Shown here: positions 31,421 through 40,186 of the stretch, one piece after another
Layout of the letters: the number at the start of each line of letters is the position of its first letter
How positions within the stretch are numbered: the stretch's first letter is position 1
Notes under the pieces: model-generated
The model's input: the letters and a program-made list of their open reading frames with translations, nothing else
What the model was told of the DNA's origin: nothing
The model's database searches: none
Program-made: the position numbers and the translations under genes
Assembly (NCBI GenBank): GCA_041483675.1
Contig: JBGPGE010000002.1
Coordinates: 1 to 64,000 of the forward strand
Direction: 5' to 3'
Source of the DNA: 2-12-FULL-60-19 sp041483675
GTDB lineage: Bacteria > Desulfobacterota > Binatia > UBA9968
Length of the DNA stretch: 64,000 bases

Positions 31421-33313
31421 GTGGAATCTACACGCGGGACGGTGAGAGCGTTAAAAACGGCGCAACCCGGCCGGGACGCCGGCCGTTGGCTTGCGCCGGT
31501 TCTCATTGTCCTCGTCACCGTCCTGGTCTTTTTTCCTTCCTTGCAGAATGGCTTCGTCAATTGGGACGACGACAAGAACTTGCTCGATAACCCGAATTAC
31601 CGGGGCCTGGGTCTGGCGCAGCTTGGCTGGATGTTTTCCACCTTGCACATGAGTCTCTACCGACCGCTCACCTGGATTACGTTCGGAATGGATTATTTAC
31701 TCTGGGGAACGGAGCCTTTCGGGTATCATCTGACCAGTCTTCTCCTGCACGGAGCCAATGCCGTCCTGTTCTACTTCGTCACGCTGCGCCTGCTGGCTCC
31801 GGCCGCCGGCCCGGCTGCGCCGGGAGAGCTTGCTCTCAGAGCCTCCGCCGGGTTTGCGGCTCTGCTCTTCGCCATTCACCCTCTCCGGGTCGAAGCCGTG
31901 GCTTGGGCATCCGCGCGCAACGACGTCCTCTCCGCCCTGTTCTTTCTTTCCACCATCCTCGGCTACTTGCGGGCTGCAAAGGCGGAGAGTCTGTTTGAGC
32001 GACGGCGGTGGATGGTCGCTGCGGTAACCCTCTACGGGGCCTCTCTGCTGTCGAAGCCGATCGGCTTGACCCTGCCGTTTATCCTTTTGTCGCTCGACGT
32101 CTATCCCCTGCGGCGGCTGGGGCGCGGGCCGAATGGTTGGTTCGGCGCCGCAGCCCGTCGGATATGGCTGGAGAAGGCGCCGTTTCTTTTTCTCGCCGCC
32201 GCAGCCGGTGTCGTCGGGGTGGTCGCCAAACAGGAGGCGGGCGTGATGGAGCCTCTTGAGCGATATGGATTTATTCCCCGCCTGAGCCAGGCGCTATTCG
32301 GTCTGGTTTTTTACTTGTGGAAAACGGCCCTGCCGCTAGGACTATCGCCGCTGTATGAGCTGGGAACCGACGCCAAACTATGGGGCCGGCCCTTTCTCCT
32401 GAGCGGATGGCTGGTTCTCGCGGTCACTCTGGTTCTTATCAAGGTCAGGCAACGGTGGGCCGCCGGCCTGTCGAGCTGGGTCTACTATGCCGTGGCCCTG
32501 GCGCCGGTGCTGGGGATCGCTCAGAGCGGGCCGCAGCTTGTCGCCGACCGCTACAGTTACCTGTCGTGCCTGAGCTGGGCCGTACTGGCGGGAGCGGGCG
32601 TATTTTACTGTTGGGAAGCCTGGACTCAAGGGCGCCTCTCCCGGCGAACCTTCAGACTCGCCGCGGGAGCGGCCCTGATCGCCCTGTTCGCGCTGGGAGT
32701 GTTGACGTGGAGACAGGCTCAAGTCTGGCGCGACTCGGAGAGGCTATGGAGAGACGCTCTTACCGTGGCGCCACGATCCAGTTTTGCTCACAACAATCTC
32801 GGCAGCATCTTATCCGAGCGTGGCCGGCTGGAAGAGGCGGAGGAGCATTACCGCCAGGCGCTGCGGATCGATCCCGCCAACGCGGCGACTCATTACAACC
32901 TGGGCATTGCTTTAGCCCGGCGGGGCGGGTTGGAGGAGGCGATCGCGCATTTCCGCCGGGCGCTTGAGATCGATCCGGCCTATGCGGAGGCCCACTATAA
33001 CCTGGGCACCGCATTGACCATGCAACGCGAGTTCGACGAAGCCATCGTCCATTTCCGCCGGGCGGTTGAGATTCAGCCTGACTATGCGAAAGCCCACTAT
33101 AACCTCGGCGCGGTTCTGTCAGGGCTGGGCGAGTCGCGGGAAGCGATAGCTCGCTTCCGCGAGGCGCTGCGGGTTGACCCGGAATTCGTCCAGGCCCACG
33201 AGGCCCTGGCCGAGGCCCTTTTCCAGCAGGGCAAGCGGGATGAGGCGATCGAACATCAACGGGAAGCCGCGCGGCTGAGGGAAGCCGGCCAAGCCGGTCA
33301 GGCGGCGCGGTGA
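31421..33313 (+). CDS. TMTC-like membrane protein with five TPRs (array member 4)
   Basis: This 630-residue protein starts at a GTG. It has the array's common features: QNGFVNWDDDKNLLDNPNYR in the first loop, FGYHLTSLLLHGANAVLFYF, IHPLRVEAVAWASARNDVLS (RRDVL changed to RNDVL), LSPLYELGTDAKLWGRPF, and a tail of about five TPRs from FAHNNLGSILSERGRLEEAE. Polyprenyl-phosphate-sugar-dependent transfer is inferred from the GT-C-like architecture. A GT2 gene of the lipid-linked-sugar-synthase type follows 60 bases downstream and could supply its donor. Confidence 0.83.
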   Translation: MESTRGTVRALKTAQPGRDAGRWLAPVLIVLVTVLVFFPSLQNGFVNWDDDKNLLDNPNYRGLGLAQLGWMFSTLHMSLYRPLTWITFGMDYLLWGTEPFGYHLTSLLLHGANAVLFYFVTLRLLAPAAGPAAPGELALRASAGFAALLFAIHPLRVEAVAWASARNDVLSALFFLSTILGYLRAAKAESLFERRRWMVAAVTLYGASLLSKPIGLTLPFILLSLDVYPLRRLGRGPNGWFGAAARRIWLEKAPFLFLAAAAGVVGVVAKQEAGVMEPLERYGFIPRLSQALFGLVFYLWKTALPLGLSPLYELGTDAKLWGRPFLLSGWLVLAVTLVLIKVRQRWAAGLSSWVYYAVALAPVLGIAQSGPQLVADRYSYLSCLSWAVLAGAGVFYCWEAWTQGRLSRRTFRLAAGAALIALFALGVLTWRQAQVWRDSERLWRDALTVAPRSSFAHNNLGSILSERGRLEEAEEHYRQALRIDPANAATHYNLGIALARRGGLEEAIAHFRRALEIDPAYAEAHYNLGTALTMQREFDEAIVHFRRAVEIQPDYAKAHYNLGAVLSGLGESREAIARFREALRVDPEFVQAHEALAEALFQQGKRDEAIEHQREAARLREAGQAGQAAR

Positions 33314-33373
33314 CGGCTTTATAAATATTCCAGTCGCAGATAGATATAGTTTAGGAACCGGGTCGAGCGAGAC

Positions 33374-34123
33374 GTGAACAGCACCTTCGTTTCCATTGTT
33401 GTCCCTGCCTACAATGAGGGAAGCTCGATCGAGGCCACTCTGGAGACTCTTGTCCGTTACCTCCGCTCGGCGTTCTCTCGTTTTGAAGTTATTGCCGTCG
33501 ATGATGGATCGACGGACGATACGTCTCGCAAGATCTCCGAGGCCGCGAAGATCGAGCCTTGCATCAGCCATTTGTCCTTGCCAACCAACCGCGGCAAGGG
33601 TTTCGCGGTGAGACAGGGAATTTTACAGGCGAAGGGAGAGGCGATCTGTTTTACGGACGCGGACCTCTCGACACCCGTAGAGGCGATCGAGCAGGGGGCG
33701 ATTGCATTGCAACGGGGTTTCCCGGTGGTCATCGCCTCAAGGGGGCACCCGGAATCCATCATCGCCTTGCGCCAGGACCGGGCAAGAGAGGCGATAGGAA
33801 AAACATTTAACCTGGCCGTCAGGACGCTCCTTTCCTTGCCGTTCCACGACACCCAGTGCGGTTTCAAATGTTTCAGCCGCGAGGCGGCGCAGGCGATCTT
33901 CTCTCGCGCCCGGATCGACGGCTTCGCCTTCGACGTGGAAATTCTCGTCATCGCGCGCCGGCTGGGCTATCGCGTCAAGGAGATTCCGGTTACCTGGACT
34001 AACTCGCCCGACAGCAAGGTCAGGCCGGTGCGCCACTTGCCGCCCGTCGTCAGAGATCTTTTAAGAATTTACTGGAACGATCGACAAGAGCTATATCGTC
34101 CTCATCGTAGTCTCGGGTCCTAG
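33374..34123 (+). CDS. GT2 glycosyltransferase, dolichyl-phosphate glucosyltransferase-like
   Basis: This 249-residue GT-A enzyme of family GT2 starts at GTG. Motifs are VSIVVPAYNEGSSIEATLET at the nucleotide-binding start, EVIAVDDGSTDDT, then the metal-binding CFTDADLSTPVEAIE (DAD). Next come DTQCGFKCFSREAAQAIF and FAFDVEILVIARRLGYRVKE, which are typical of ALG5-like polyprenyl-phosphate glucosyltransferases. It lacks a C-terminal membrane extension. It would transfer a hexose from a nucleotide sugar to a polyprenyl phosphate on the cytoplasmic face, making donors for the neighbouring GT-C proteins. Confidence 0.88.
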   Translation: MNSTFVSIVVPAYNEGSSIEATLETLVRYLRSAFSRFEVIAVDDGSTDDTSRKISEAAKIEPCISHLSLPTNRGKGFAVRQGILQAKGEAICFTDADLSTPVEAIEQGAIALQRGFPVVIASRGHPESIIALRQDRAREAIGKTFNLAVRTLLSLPFHDTQCGFKCFSREAAQAIFSRARIDGFAFDVEILVIARRLGYRVKEIPVTWTNSPDSKVRPVRHLPPVVRDLLRIYWNDRQELYRPHRSLGS

Positions 34124-34157
34124 TGTGGTGTTGCAGAAATTCGTTGCCAATTTCAGG

Positions 34158-34247
34158 CGTCATTCCGGCCGAGTGGGCGGGAGCCCGCGAGAGCCGGAAT
34201 CCAGGAAATTCAAATGGGCCTGGATTCCCGCTTGCGCGGGAATGACG
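34158..34247. repeat. Twin palindromic repeat
   Basis: CGTCATTCCGG...CCGGAATCCAG, a short spacer (GAAATTCAAATGGGC), then CTGGATTCCCGC...GGGAATGACG. It precedes the YfhO-like gene; an in-frame upstream extension of that gene would translate it as GLDSRLRGNDD. Confidence 0.85.
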
Positions 34248-34294
34248 ATAAACGGGGCGCCGATTTTGTCGGCGAAGACCTAACTCAGGACGCT

Positions 34295-36676
34295 GTGAAG
34301 AGGTTTGGTTTGAAAGAGGACAGGGCCGCGATGGCGTTCTTGGTGGCGCTTGCCGCCCTCTATTTTTTGCCGGTTCTACTGGAGGGCAATAGCCGGGTTC
34401 TGAGCCAGGCAGGGACGGACACCTGGAGGCAGTTTTTCTACTGGCGGCACTTCGGCTTTAGCCGTCTCGCCTCCGGCGAGATCCCGCTCTGGAATCCTTA
34501 TATTTTTTCCGGCACTCCCTTTGTGGACGGCATGCAGTCGGCGATATTTTATCCGCTGAACGTTCTCTTCCTCCTATTTGAGACGGGCTTTGCGATAAAC
34601 TTGAGCGTGGCGCTCCACTGTTTTCTTGCAAGCCTGTTTACCTATCTGTTCGCCAGGTACATGGACCTTGGCCGCCCCGCGGCCGTTCTCTCGGCTATAA
34701 CCTTTGCTTACGGCGCGCCCTATTTTCTCCACATCTATCCGGGACACCTGAGCAATCTCTCGACCATGGTTTGGCTGCCGCTCATCTTCATGGGGATCGA
34801 GGCATTCCTGAGACACCGGAAGATTCGATACGCGGTGCTGAGCGGGATCCCTTTGGCCATGCAGGTGTTTGCCGGCCATGCCCAGTACCTATTCTACAGC
34901 GCCATAGCCGTTTCGCTCTATTTCCTCCTGTCTCTGCTGTTCAGCAAACCATTCGCCAAGGCGCCCTATTATCTCGCCGGCTTCTGTCTCTTTGCGCTCA
35001 CCGGCGTTGCGCTTTCAGCGGCTCAACTCGTTCCCACCCTGGAGCTTGGCAAATATTCGGTGAGGGAGGCTTTGAGTTACGACTGGGTCTCTCTCTTTTC
35101 GTTGCCGCCTGAGAATCTGGCCACCCTGCTGCTGCCGAATCTTTTTGGCGATCTGCTGGGCGTCCCTTATTGGGGAAAAAACTACCTATGGGAGATGTCG
35201 GTTTATCTCGGAGTGATTCCCCTTGCCATGGTCGCGGCGGCGATGATCTTCGATCGTTCGAAGCCTGTCTGGATTTTTTCTTCGATCGCCCTCGTCGTTC
35301 TGATTTTGGCTCTGGGGAAGCATACGCCGCTTCTCGGACTGCTTTATGCCTATGTTCCGGGATTCAACCTGTTTCGCGGTCTTTCCAAATTTGTCTTTGT
35401 CTTCTCGTTTGCCTGTTCGATGCTCGCCGGCTACGGACTCGACCGGCTGACTGCGCCGGCCGAGGAAGAAACCTTAAAGCGCCGCCGGTTCTCTCAAGGC
35501 CTTCTGGCGGTCGCAGTGCTGTTCGGTCTTGTAGGAGTCGTCGTGCTTCTCCAGGGCCCGGAGTGGTGGGGTTCTCTGGTGAGCGTCTATGACAGGGGCC
35601 GGGAGGCTCAATCCCCCGTTTGGCCGACCGACGACTTTTTCCACGCCTCCATGAGCGCCGCGGTGAGAGACCTTTTTAAAGCGGCCGTTCTATTGCTCTT
35701 GCTGGGCGGGTTGCTGTTTTTTTTCGGCAAGATCAAGCGGCTCTCCGTAAACGCGTCGATCGTCTCGCTTTTGGCTTTGACCGCGATCGACCTTTGGAGC
35801 TTCGGCTCGCGGTATCTCCCGACTTTTAGTCCCGAGATCCTCTCTATGGACAGAGGCTTGAAAGCCTTCCTGGCCAAGGACAAAGAACCCTATCGAGTGG
35901 CGACCCCGCTACGCGCGTTGCTGAACGTCGGCCTGCTTGAGGGGATTGAGAACGTGGGCGGTTATGACGCGATCGTATTGAGGAGCTACAGTGAGTTCAT
36001 CAACTTTACCCAGCGGCTTCCCCTGGATGAGCCGAATATCGTCATGGGCATCGACCGCTACTCGCCTCTTCTCAATCTGCTCAACGTCAAGTACTACATT
36101 CTGGAATCCACCGTGAGCGTCCAGCTTCCGAACTGGGAGCCGGTCTTTCAGGGCAACGGCTACAAGGTCTATCGAGACAGCCTCGCGTTGCCCCGGAGCT
36201 TCATCGTGCATGATGCCATCGTGATGAAGGGGGGCGAGACCATATTTCAGGAGATGACGCGACCGACGTTCGACCCGACATCCGTTGCGATTGTCGAGGA
36301 CGCCATAGACGGCCTGCCGCGCGATCAAACTCTTCGGAGTCCTGCGCCCAAAATAGTCGAGCATTCGCCGCGGAAGGTTTTGTTGGAGGCGGATTCGCGG
36401 GATGCAGGATTGCTGGTTCTTGCCGACGCCTATTATCCCGGCTGGAAAGCATTCGTGGACGGGAAGGAGGCCGGGATCGTGCGCGCGAACCATACGATGC
36501 GCGGCGTGTTTCTATCCAAGGGGCGGCATCGAGTCGAGTTTCGCTACGATCCGCTTTCGTTTAAGATCGGGGCAATCGTCAGTCTGCTGAGCCTGGTTCT
36601 GGTCGCGGGATTCCTATTCTGGTTCAGGATCGAAAACCTTATTTTTTCTGCCGCTCGGGGGCGCCGGGTCTCTTGA
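34295..36676 (+). CDS. YfhO-family large membrane protein (GT-C-like)
   Basis: This protein of about 793 residues resembles bacterial YfhO, a family tied to glycosylation of cell-wall polymers. It has about 12 helices with an external loop QAGTDTWRQFFYWRHFGFSR followed by SGEIPLWNPYIFSGTPFVDG (the family NPYIFSG motif). Further segments are GHLSNLSTMVWLPLIFMGIE and LSAAQLVPTLELGKYSVREA. The C-terminal soluble domain has YYPGWKAFVDGKEAGIVRAN, the conserved YfhO end. The GTG at 34295 follows an AGGA and is preferred; the in-frame upstream part is repeat sequence, and ATG 34331 is the alternative. Its last 38 bases overlap the end of the convergent gene. Confidence 0.87.
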   Translation: MKRFGLKEDRAAMAFLVALAALYFLPVLLEGNSRVLSQAGTDTWRQFFYWRHFGFSRLASGEIPLWNPYIFSGTPFVDGMQSAIFYPLNVLFLLFETGFAINLSVALHCFLASLFTYLFARYMDLGRPAAVLSAITFAYGAPYFLHIYPGHLSNLSTMVWLPLIFMGIEAFLRHRKIRYAVLSGIPLAMQVFAGHAQYLFYSAIAVSLYFLLSLLFSKPFAKAPYYLAGFCLFALTGVALSAAQLVPTLELGKYSVREALSYDWVSLFSLPPENLATLLLPNLFGDLLGVPYWGKNYLWEMSVYLGVIPLAMVAAAMIFDRSKPVWIFSSIALVVLILALGKHTPLLGLLYAYVPGFNLFRGLSKFVFVFSFACSMLAGYGLDRLTAPAEEETLKRRRFSQGLLAVAVLFGLVGVVVLLQGPEWWGSLVSVYDRGREAQSPVWPTDDFFHASMSAAVRDLFKAAVLLLLLGGLLFFFGKIKRLSVNASIVSLLALTAIDLWSFGSRYLPTFSPEILSMDRGLKAFLAKDKEPYRVATPLRALLNVGLLEGIENVGGYDAIVLRSYSEFINFTQRLPLDEPNIVMGIDRYSPLLNLLNVKYYILESTVSVQLPNWEPVFQGNGYKVYRDSLALPRSFIVHDAIVMKGGETIFQEMTRPTFDPTSVAIVEDAIDGLPRDQTLRSPAPKIVEHSPRKVLLEADSRDAGLLVLADAYYPGWKAFVDGKEAGIVRANHTMRGVFLSKGRHRVEFRYDPLSFKIGAIVSLLSLVLVAGFLFWFRIENLIFSAARGRRVS

Positions 36677-38240
36677 ATAGGACGATATCTTCAGCGGTCA
36701 TGACTTGATACCCCTTCATCTGCAGGGTACGTAGCACTTCTCTCGGCGTGATGTCCCGGGCCGCCCAAGGAAATCGAAGGTCCATCAACACGTAATCCCA
36801 ATCCCTCGCGTGAAGCGCCTCCCGGTCGATAAGGTGGAGCCAGGCGCGGCCTCCCAGTTGCGAGATCATACTCACGTCGCTCATCACCGAAGCGTCTTTT
36901 GGGATCGATGCGATGAATTCCAGCGCCGCCCTCCGGCGCTCCACAGGCTTGGAGATAGCCAGCAGAAAATCGATTCGGCCGATGGCGAAGCTCCAGACTC
37001 CGGCAATGAGATTCGCCGCCAGAGCGGTCACCAGCACGAACGCAAGGATCCTGATCGACATGTGAACTGGGGCGCCGGATTCTCTCAACTCGCCGGCCGT
37101 TTTTTTCGAACGCCAATGTCCCCACAAACGTTCGATGCGCGCGGTTCCCAGGCACAGGCCGTAAAACAAAAACGGAATGATCTCCGCGCTATATTGCGCA
37201 AGAATGGCGTACTGTCCCCGATAACCGGACAAAAGATTTTGCGCGAGGACCGGCACCGATATCAAGAGAGTCTCAGGGACAGCCAAGGGGACAAAGGCCA
37301 GCGGAAGGAACAGTTGAAAAAGGTAGGTTCTCTTCTCCGGGTCCGCAACGGCATAGTTGGCGATCCGGAGCGGATGGCGGACAATGTTCCAAAGAATCTC
37401 CCCGTAGCTTTGGCCGACGTTAGGGTCGTATCGTCCGATAAAGTGCCTGGCATCCATCTCAAAGAGAGCCGTGCCCTGAGCGAACGGGATAACGATCCAC
37501 TGGGCGATGAACAACCAGCATAAAGATATCGCCGCTACGGAAAGTCCAAGCCTCTTTTCGCGCCGGAACAGCAGGAGATAGAGGCCAAACCCGGCCATGG
37601 TCAGCGCCATGTTTTCCTTCACGGCAAGCACCGCGAACAGCGAGAGCCAAAAGAGAGCCCATGAGCGGCGGATGTAGCAAAGGAGCAGGAGCATCAAAGG
37701 AGCGACGGCGAATTCGTTTTCGTGGAAACCCCACAGGTTCACGCCGTGCAACGGAGGGTAAAGCAAATAGATGAGGACCACGAGCCATCCGCTTTCCCGG
37801 GAACCCAGCAATGCCGTGCCCAATTTGTAGAGAGGGACCGCTCCCAGGGCCAACGCAACCGTCTTTGCAACCAGCAGCGTCTCCGGTCCTTGCCACAGCC
37901 GGTAAAACGGGGCCAAGAGAAACAAAAAAGGAGCAACATGTTCCGCGAAGTGTGAAAACCTCCCGAACTCGGGCCCCTCCTGAGAGTTGTAGAGGGGCAA
38001 CCCTTCGTTGACGGTGGACCAGAAGGACTGCTCGAAAACCGAGAGGTCGTAACAGTCTCCCATCAGGGAGAAACGGTAGATCGACAAGGTGGCGAATACC
38101 ACGGCGTAGATCGTCACTGCGACCCACACGCCGCCGTCGCGCGGCGCTCCCCACTCGGCCAACTTGGCGGCGAGCAGCGTTGCGACGGGCCTCCTTGTTG
38201 CTTCCATCGGGATTTTATCTTCGCGCCGTGTTTGACCCAT
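36639..38240 (-). CDS. DUF2079-family membrane protein
   Basis: This 533-residue multispanning protein has features of the DUF2079 family. FSLMGDCYDLSVFEQSFWST and FGRFSHFAEHVAPFLFLLAP in the first external loop (acidic Asp plus HxxEH-like His/Glu) are followed by PPLHGVNLWGFHENEFAVAP and ALFWLSLFAVLAVKENMALT. The C-terminal soluble part includes SVMSDVSMISQLGGRAWLHL. The family is GT-C-like and uncharacterised. It lies 22 bases after the upstream GT-C gene (38263-39942), likely co-transcribed, and its stop lies inside the convergent YfhO-like gene (38-base coding overlap). The start at 38240 was kept for its AGG at -7; MEATRRP at 38207 is possible. Confidence 0.83.
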   Translation of the reverse strand: MGQTRREDKIPMEATRRPVATLLAAKLAEWGAPRDGGVWVAVTIYAVVFATLSIYRFSLMGDCYDLSVFEQSFWSTVNEGLPLYNSQEGPEFGRFSHFAEHVAPFLFLLAPFYRLWQGPETLLVAKTVALALGAVPLYKLGTALLGSRESGWLVVLIYLLYPPLHGVNLWGFHENEFAVAPLMLLLLCYIRRSWALFWLSLFAVLAVKENMALTMAGFGLYLLLFRREKRLGLSVAAISLCWLFIAQWIVIPFAQGTALFEMDARHFIGRYDPNVGQSYGEILWNIVRHPLRIANYAVADPEKRTYLFQLFLPLAFVPLAVPETLLISVPVLAQNLLSGYRGQYAILAQYSAEIIPFLFYGLCLGTARIERLWGHWRSKKTAGELRESGAPVHMSIRILAFVLVTALAANLIAGVWSFAIGRIDFLLAISKPVERRRAALEFIASIPKDASVMSDVSMISQLGGRAWLHLIDREALHARDWDYVLMDLRFPWAARDITPREVLRTLQMKGYQVMTAEDIVLFKRPGAPERQKK

Positions 38241-38262
38241 CCAACCTGGGAAGGGGCGTCGT

Positions 38263-39942
38263 TCAGGGAAATGAGACCATCGCAGACCTGATCTTTAGAA
38301 TGGAGAGCGCGAGCATCGCGGCGAGCAGCCCGGCAGCCGCAATGGCATATCCCGTCAGCCTCGCTTCTCCGGCCGATTGCTCGTAAAACCAAAAATCGAA
38401 GCCCAGATAGGGGCGGACCCGTCGCGGGAGCCATCGAGGGTTGAGCGAGGACCATGGAGCATTCATGGCGAGTGCTTGGTCGTCCAGTCGGGAACGGTTC
38501 CAGGTCGCCCAGATCAGCCAACGATGAGCGGCCAAAGGAGAAAACTCTGGGACAAAATGCGCCAGCGGCATATCGTCGCGAATTTCCCAGACGCCTTTTT
38601 CATAGACAGGGTGTTCGAGAACGGCCATCTCGTTGGCGGTCATCGCCCAATAGGCGGCGGGGTGGATCAAAAGACCCAGCGCCTGGACATAGAGGGAAAC
38701 GGCGATCAGCAGAGCCAGCGAGATTCGATACGCGCGGCGCGCGGCAGGTTCCAACGCTTCCTGATCGATCCAGCGCCAGACGGGAGTGGACAACCACATG
38801 AGGAGTGGAATCAAAAAGAGATAGAAGCGCGCCCCCCACTCCCATCCGCCATTCCACGACCACCACTTGGCGTAGGCGAGCACCACTGGCAGCGAAGCGC
38901 CGGCGACGAGCGCAGCTTCAGCCGGCGCTTGCCTGAAAAACCGGCGCGCGCCGATGAGTGCCAGGAGACAGGGCGGGCTGTAGAGAAAGAGACTTCTCCC
39001 CGAGCTTAAGAATATGCCGTACAGACCGGCCAGCAGGGGGGTTGAAAAACCGAACTCTCCGTCCCGGCCTTCATGATAGCCCGATAGCCAGACGGAGCCG
39101 TAGCGCAGGTCGTTGTGCCAGAGTTGCAGGGCCGCGACCAAAACGAATGGAACAGCCGCCATGACGATAAGATAGAGAAGGCTGCCGTGAGGGCGCCAGC
39201 GGTTTTCCTTTTCGCGTTGGACCACGGCCCAAACGGCATAGGCCGCCAGCGCGGGGCAGGCGAGCAGGAACAGGTTCTTGCACAGCAGCATCAGCGCCGC
39301 GGCCCAGGCTGCCGCTATCGCCCAGCCTGGTGCGTTGTCGGCATACCGCCAGCGGACTAACGCATAGATAACAAAGGTCAAGAGAAAGGCCACGCTATTG
39401 TCGGCGAAGAGAGTCCGCGACGCGGGCGCGAGCTGCGTCGCCAAGCCGGCCGTTAAAGCGAGGAGCGCGGCTGCGCGCGGCGACAGGGACAGGTCCGGCC
39501 GGAAGCTCCCCAGGAGTCGGATCAGCAAAAATAACAGCGCGCAGGCGGCGGCAGATTCGGCTGCGGGCAGGGAGTTGACGATCAGATTTGAGCTAAACGC
39601 GAGATCCGCCGGAAAAAATTCGCGCGTCAGCAGATCGATCCCGGCAAAAGGTAAAAGCAAGAGGCTTTGGCCCAGGGAAAACTTGGAATAGGTGGTGACG
39701 CCGCGCATTCGGCCGTCGGCTCGCCGCTCGACCTGTTCGATCACCGGCCGGCCGCGAAGCAGGATGTTCTCTGCTACCTTGACATACTCCCACTCATCCC
39801 AAAGGGGCGGGTGGCCTGAGGTGGTAAGCAGGTAGAAGAAAAACAGCGCGAGACCTAACCAGAGAGCGACTCTCATATCCTCGCTGGAACTCCGGCCGGA
39901 AACCGGAACGGTGGAGGCTGGTTGCGTAGATTCTCTACTCAA
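38263..39942 (-). CDS. Membrane GT-C-type protein (PMT-like)
   Basis: This 559-residue multispanning protein has an external loop TTSGHPPLWDEWEYVKVAEN, with the WDE acidic pair at the GT-C catalytic position, then TYSKFSLGQSLLLLPFAGID. Further hydrophobic helices include LASGAGLATQ-like Ala/Leu-rich stretches and a central WWSWNGGWEWGARFYLFLIP, a motif common in uncharacterised bacterial GT-C proteins. The C-terminal soluble part is short. The operon runs from here into the DUF2079 gene. The opposite-strand gene at 40187 starts 244 bases away, and the region between holds no clear gene. Donor and acceptor cannot be assigned. Confidence 0.82.
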   Translation of the reverse strand: MSRESTQPASTVPVSGRSSSEDMRVALWLGLALFFFYLLTTSGHPPLWDEWEYVKVAENILLRGRPVIEQVERRADGRMRGVTTYSKFSLGQSLLLLPFAGIDLLTREFFPADLAFSSNLIVNSLPAAESAAACALLFLLIRLLGSFRPDLSLSPRAAALLALTAGLATQLAPASRTLFADNSVAFLLTFVIYALVRWRYADNAPGWAIAAAWAAALMLLCKNLFLLACPALAAYAVWAVVQREKENRWRPHGSLLYLIVMAAVPFVLVAALQLWHNDLRYGSVWLSGYHEGRDGEFGFSTPLLAGLYGIFLSSGRSLFLYSPPCLLALIGARRFFRQAPAEAALVAGASLPVVLAYAKWWSWNGGWEWGARFYLFLIPLLMWLSTPVWRWIDQEALEPAARRAYRISLALLIAVSLYVQALGLLIHPAAYWAMTANEMAVLEHPVYEKGVWEIRDDMPLAHFVPEFSPLAAHRWLIWATWNRSRLDDQALAMNAPWSSLNPRWLPRRVRPYLGFDFWFYEQSAGEARLTGYAIAAAGLLAAMLALSILKIRSAMVSFP

Positions 39943-40186
39943 GAAGCGAGTCCTTGTCGGATTGGAACGACTGTCCCTGTCACGGATTTACCCCGCTGAT
40001 TACACATGGCCCGGCCCAAAGTCAATAGAGTTGACGCGCGGGTCCGCCCCTGACCGGCCCTTGGAAAATGGCGATCTCCCGCCGTCGGAGGATACCCGCC
40101 GTGGACAGGCTGCCGGCCTTAAGGTAATGATGTACCGTTCGCCATTGGGTTCGGAGTGAAAAACTACAGCTAACGCAGGAGAGTGA

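Noticed and set aside
36402..36590. LRLRSGQ-like peptide in an alternate frame inside the YfhO-like gene, resembling the CTTCGAC repeat product
   Set aside because: The DNA there (TTTAAGATCGGGGCAATCG) does not match the repeat; resemblance is by chance.
39943..40186. Possible small gene between divergent GT-C genes
   Set aside because: Short frames present have no ribosome binding site, no hydrophobic or family motif; treated as a plain divergent intergenic region.
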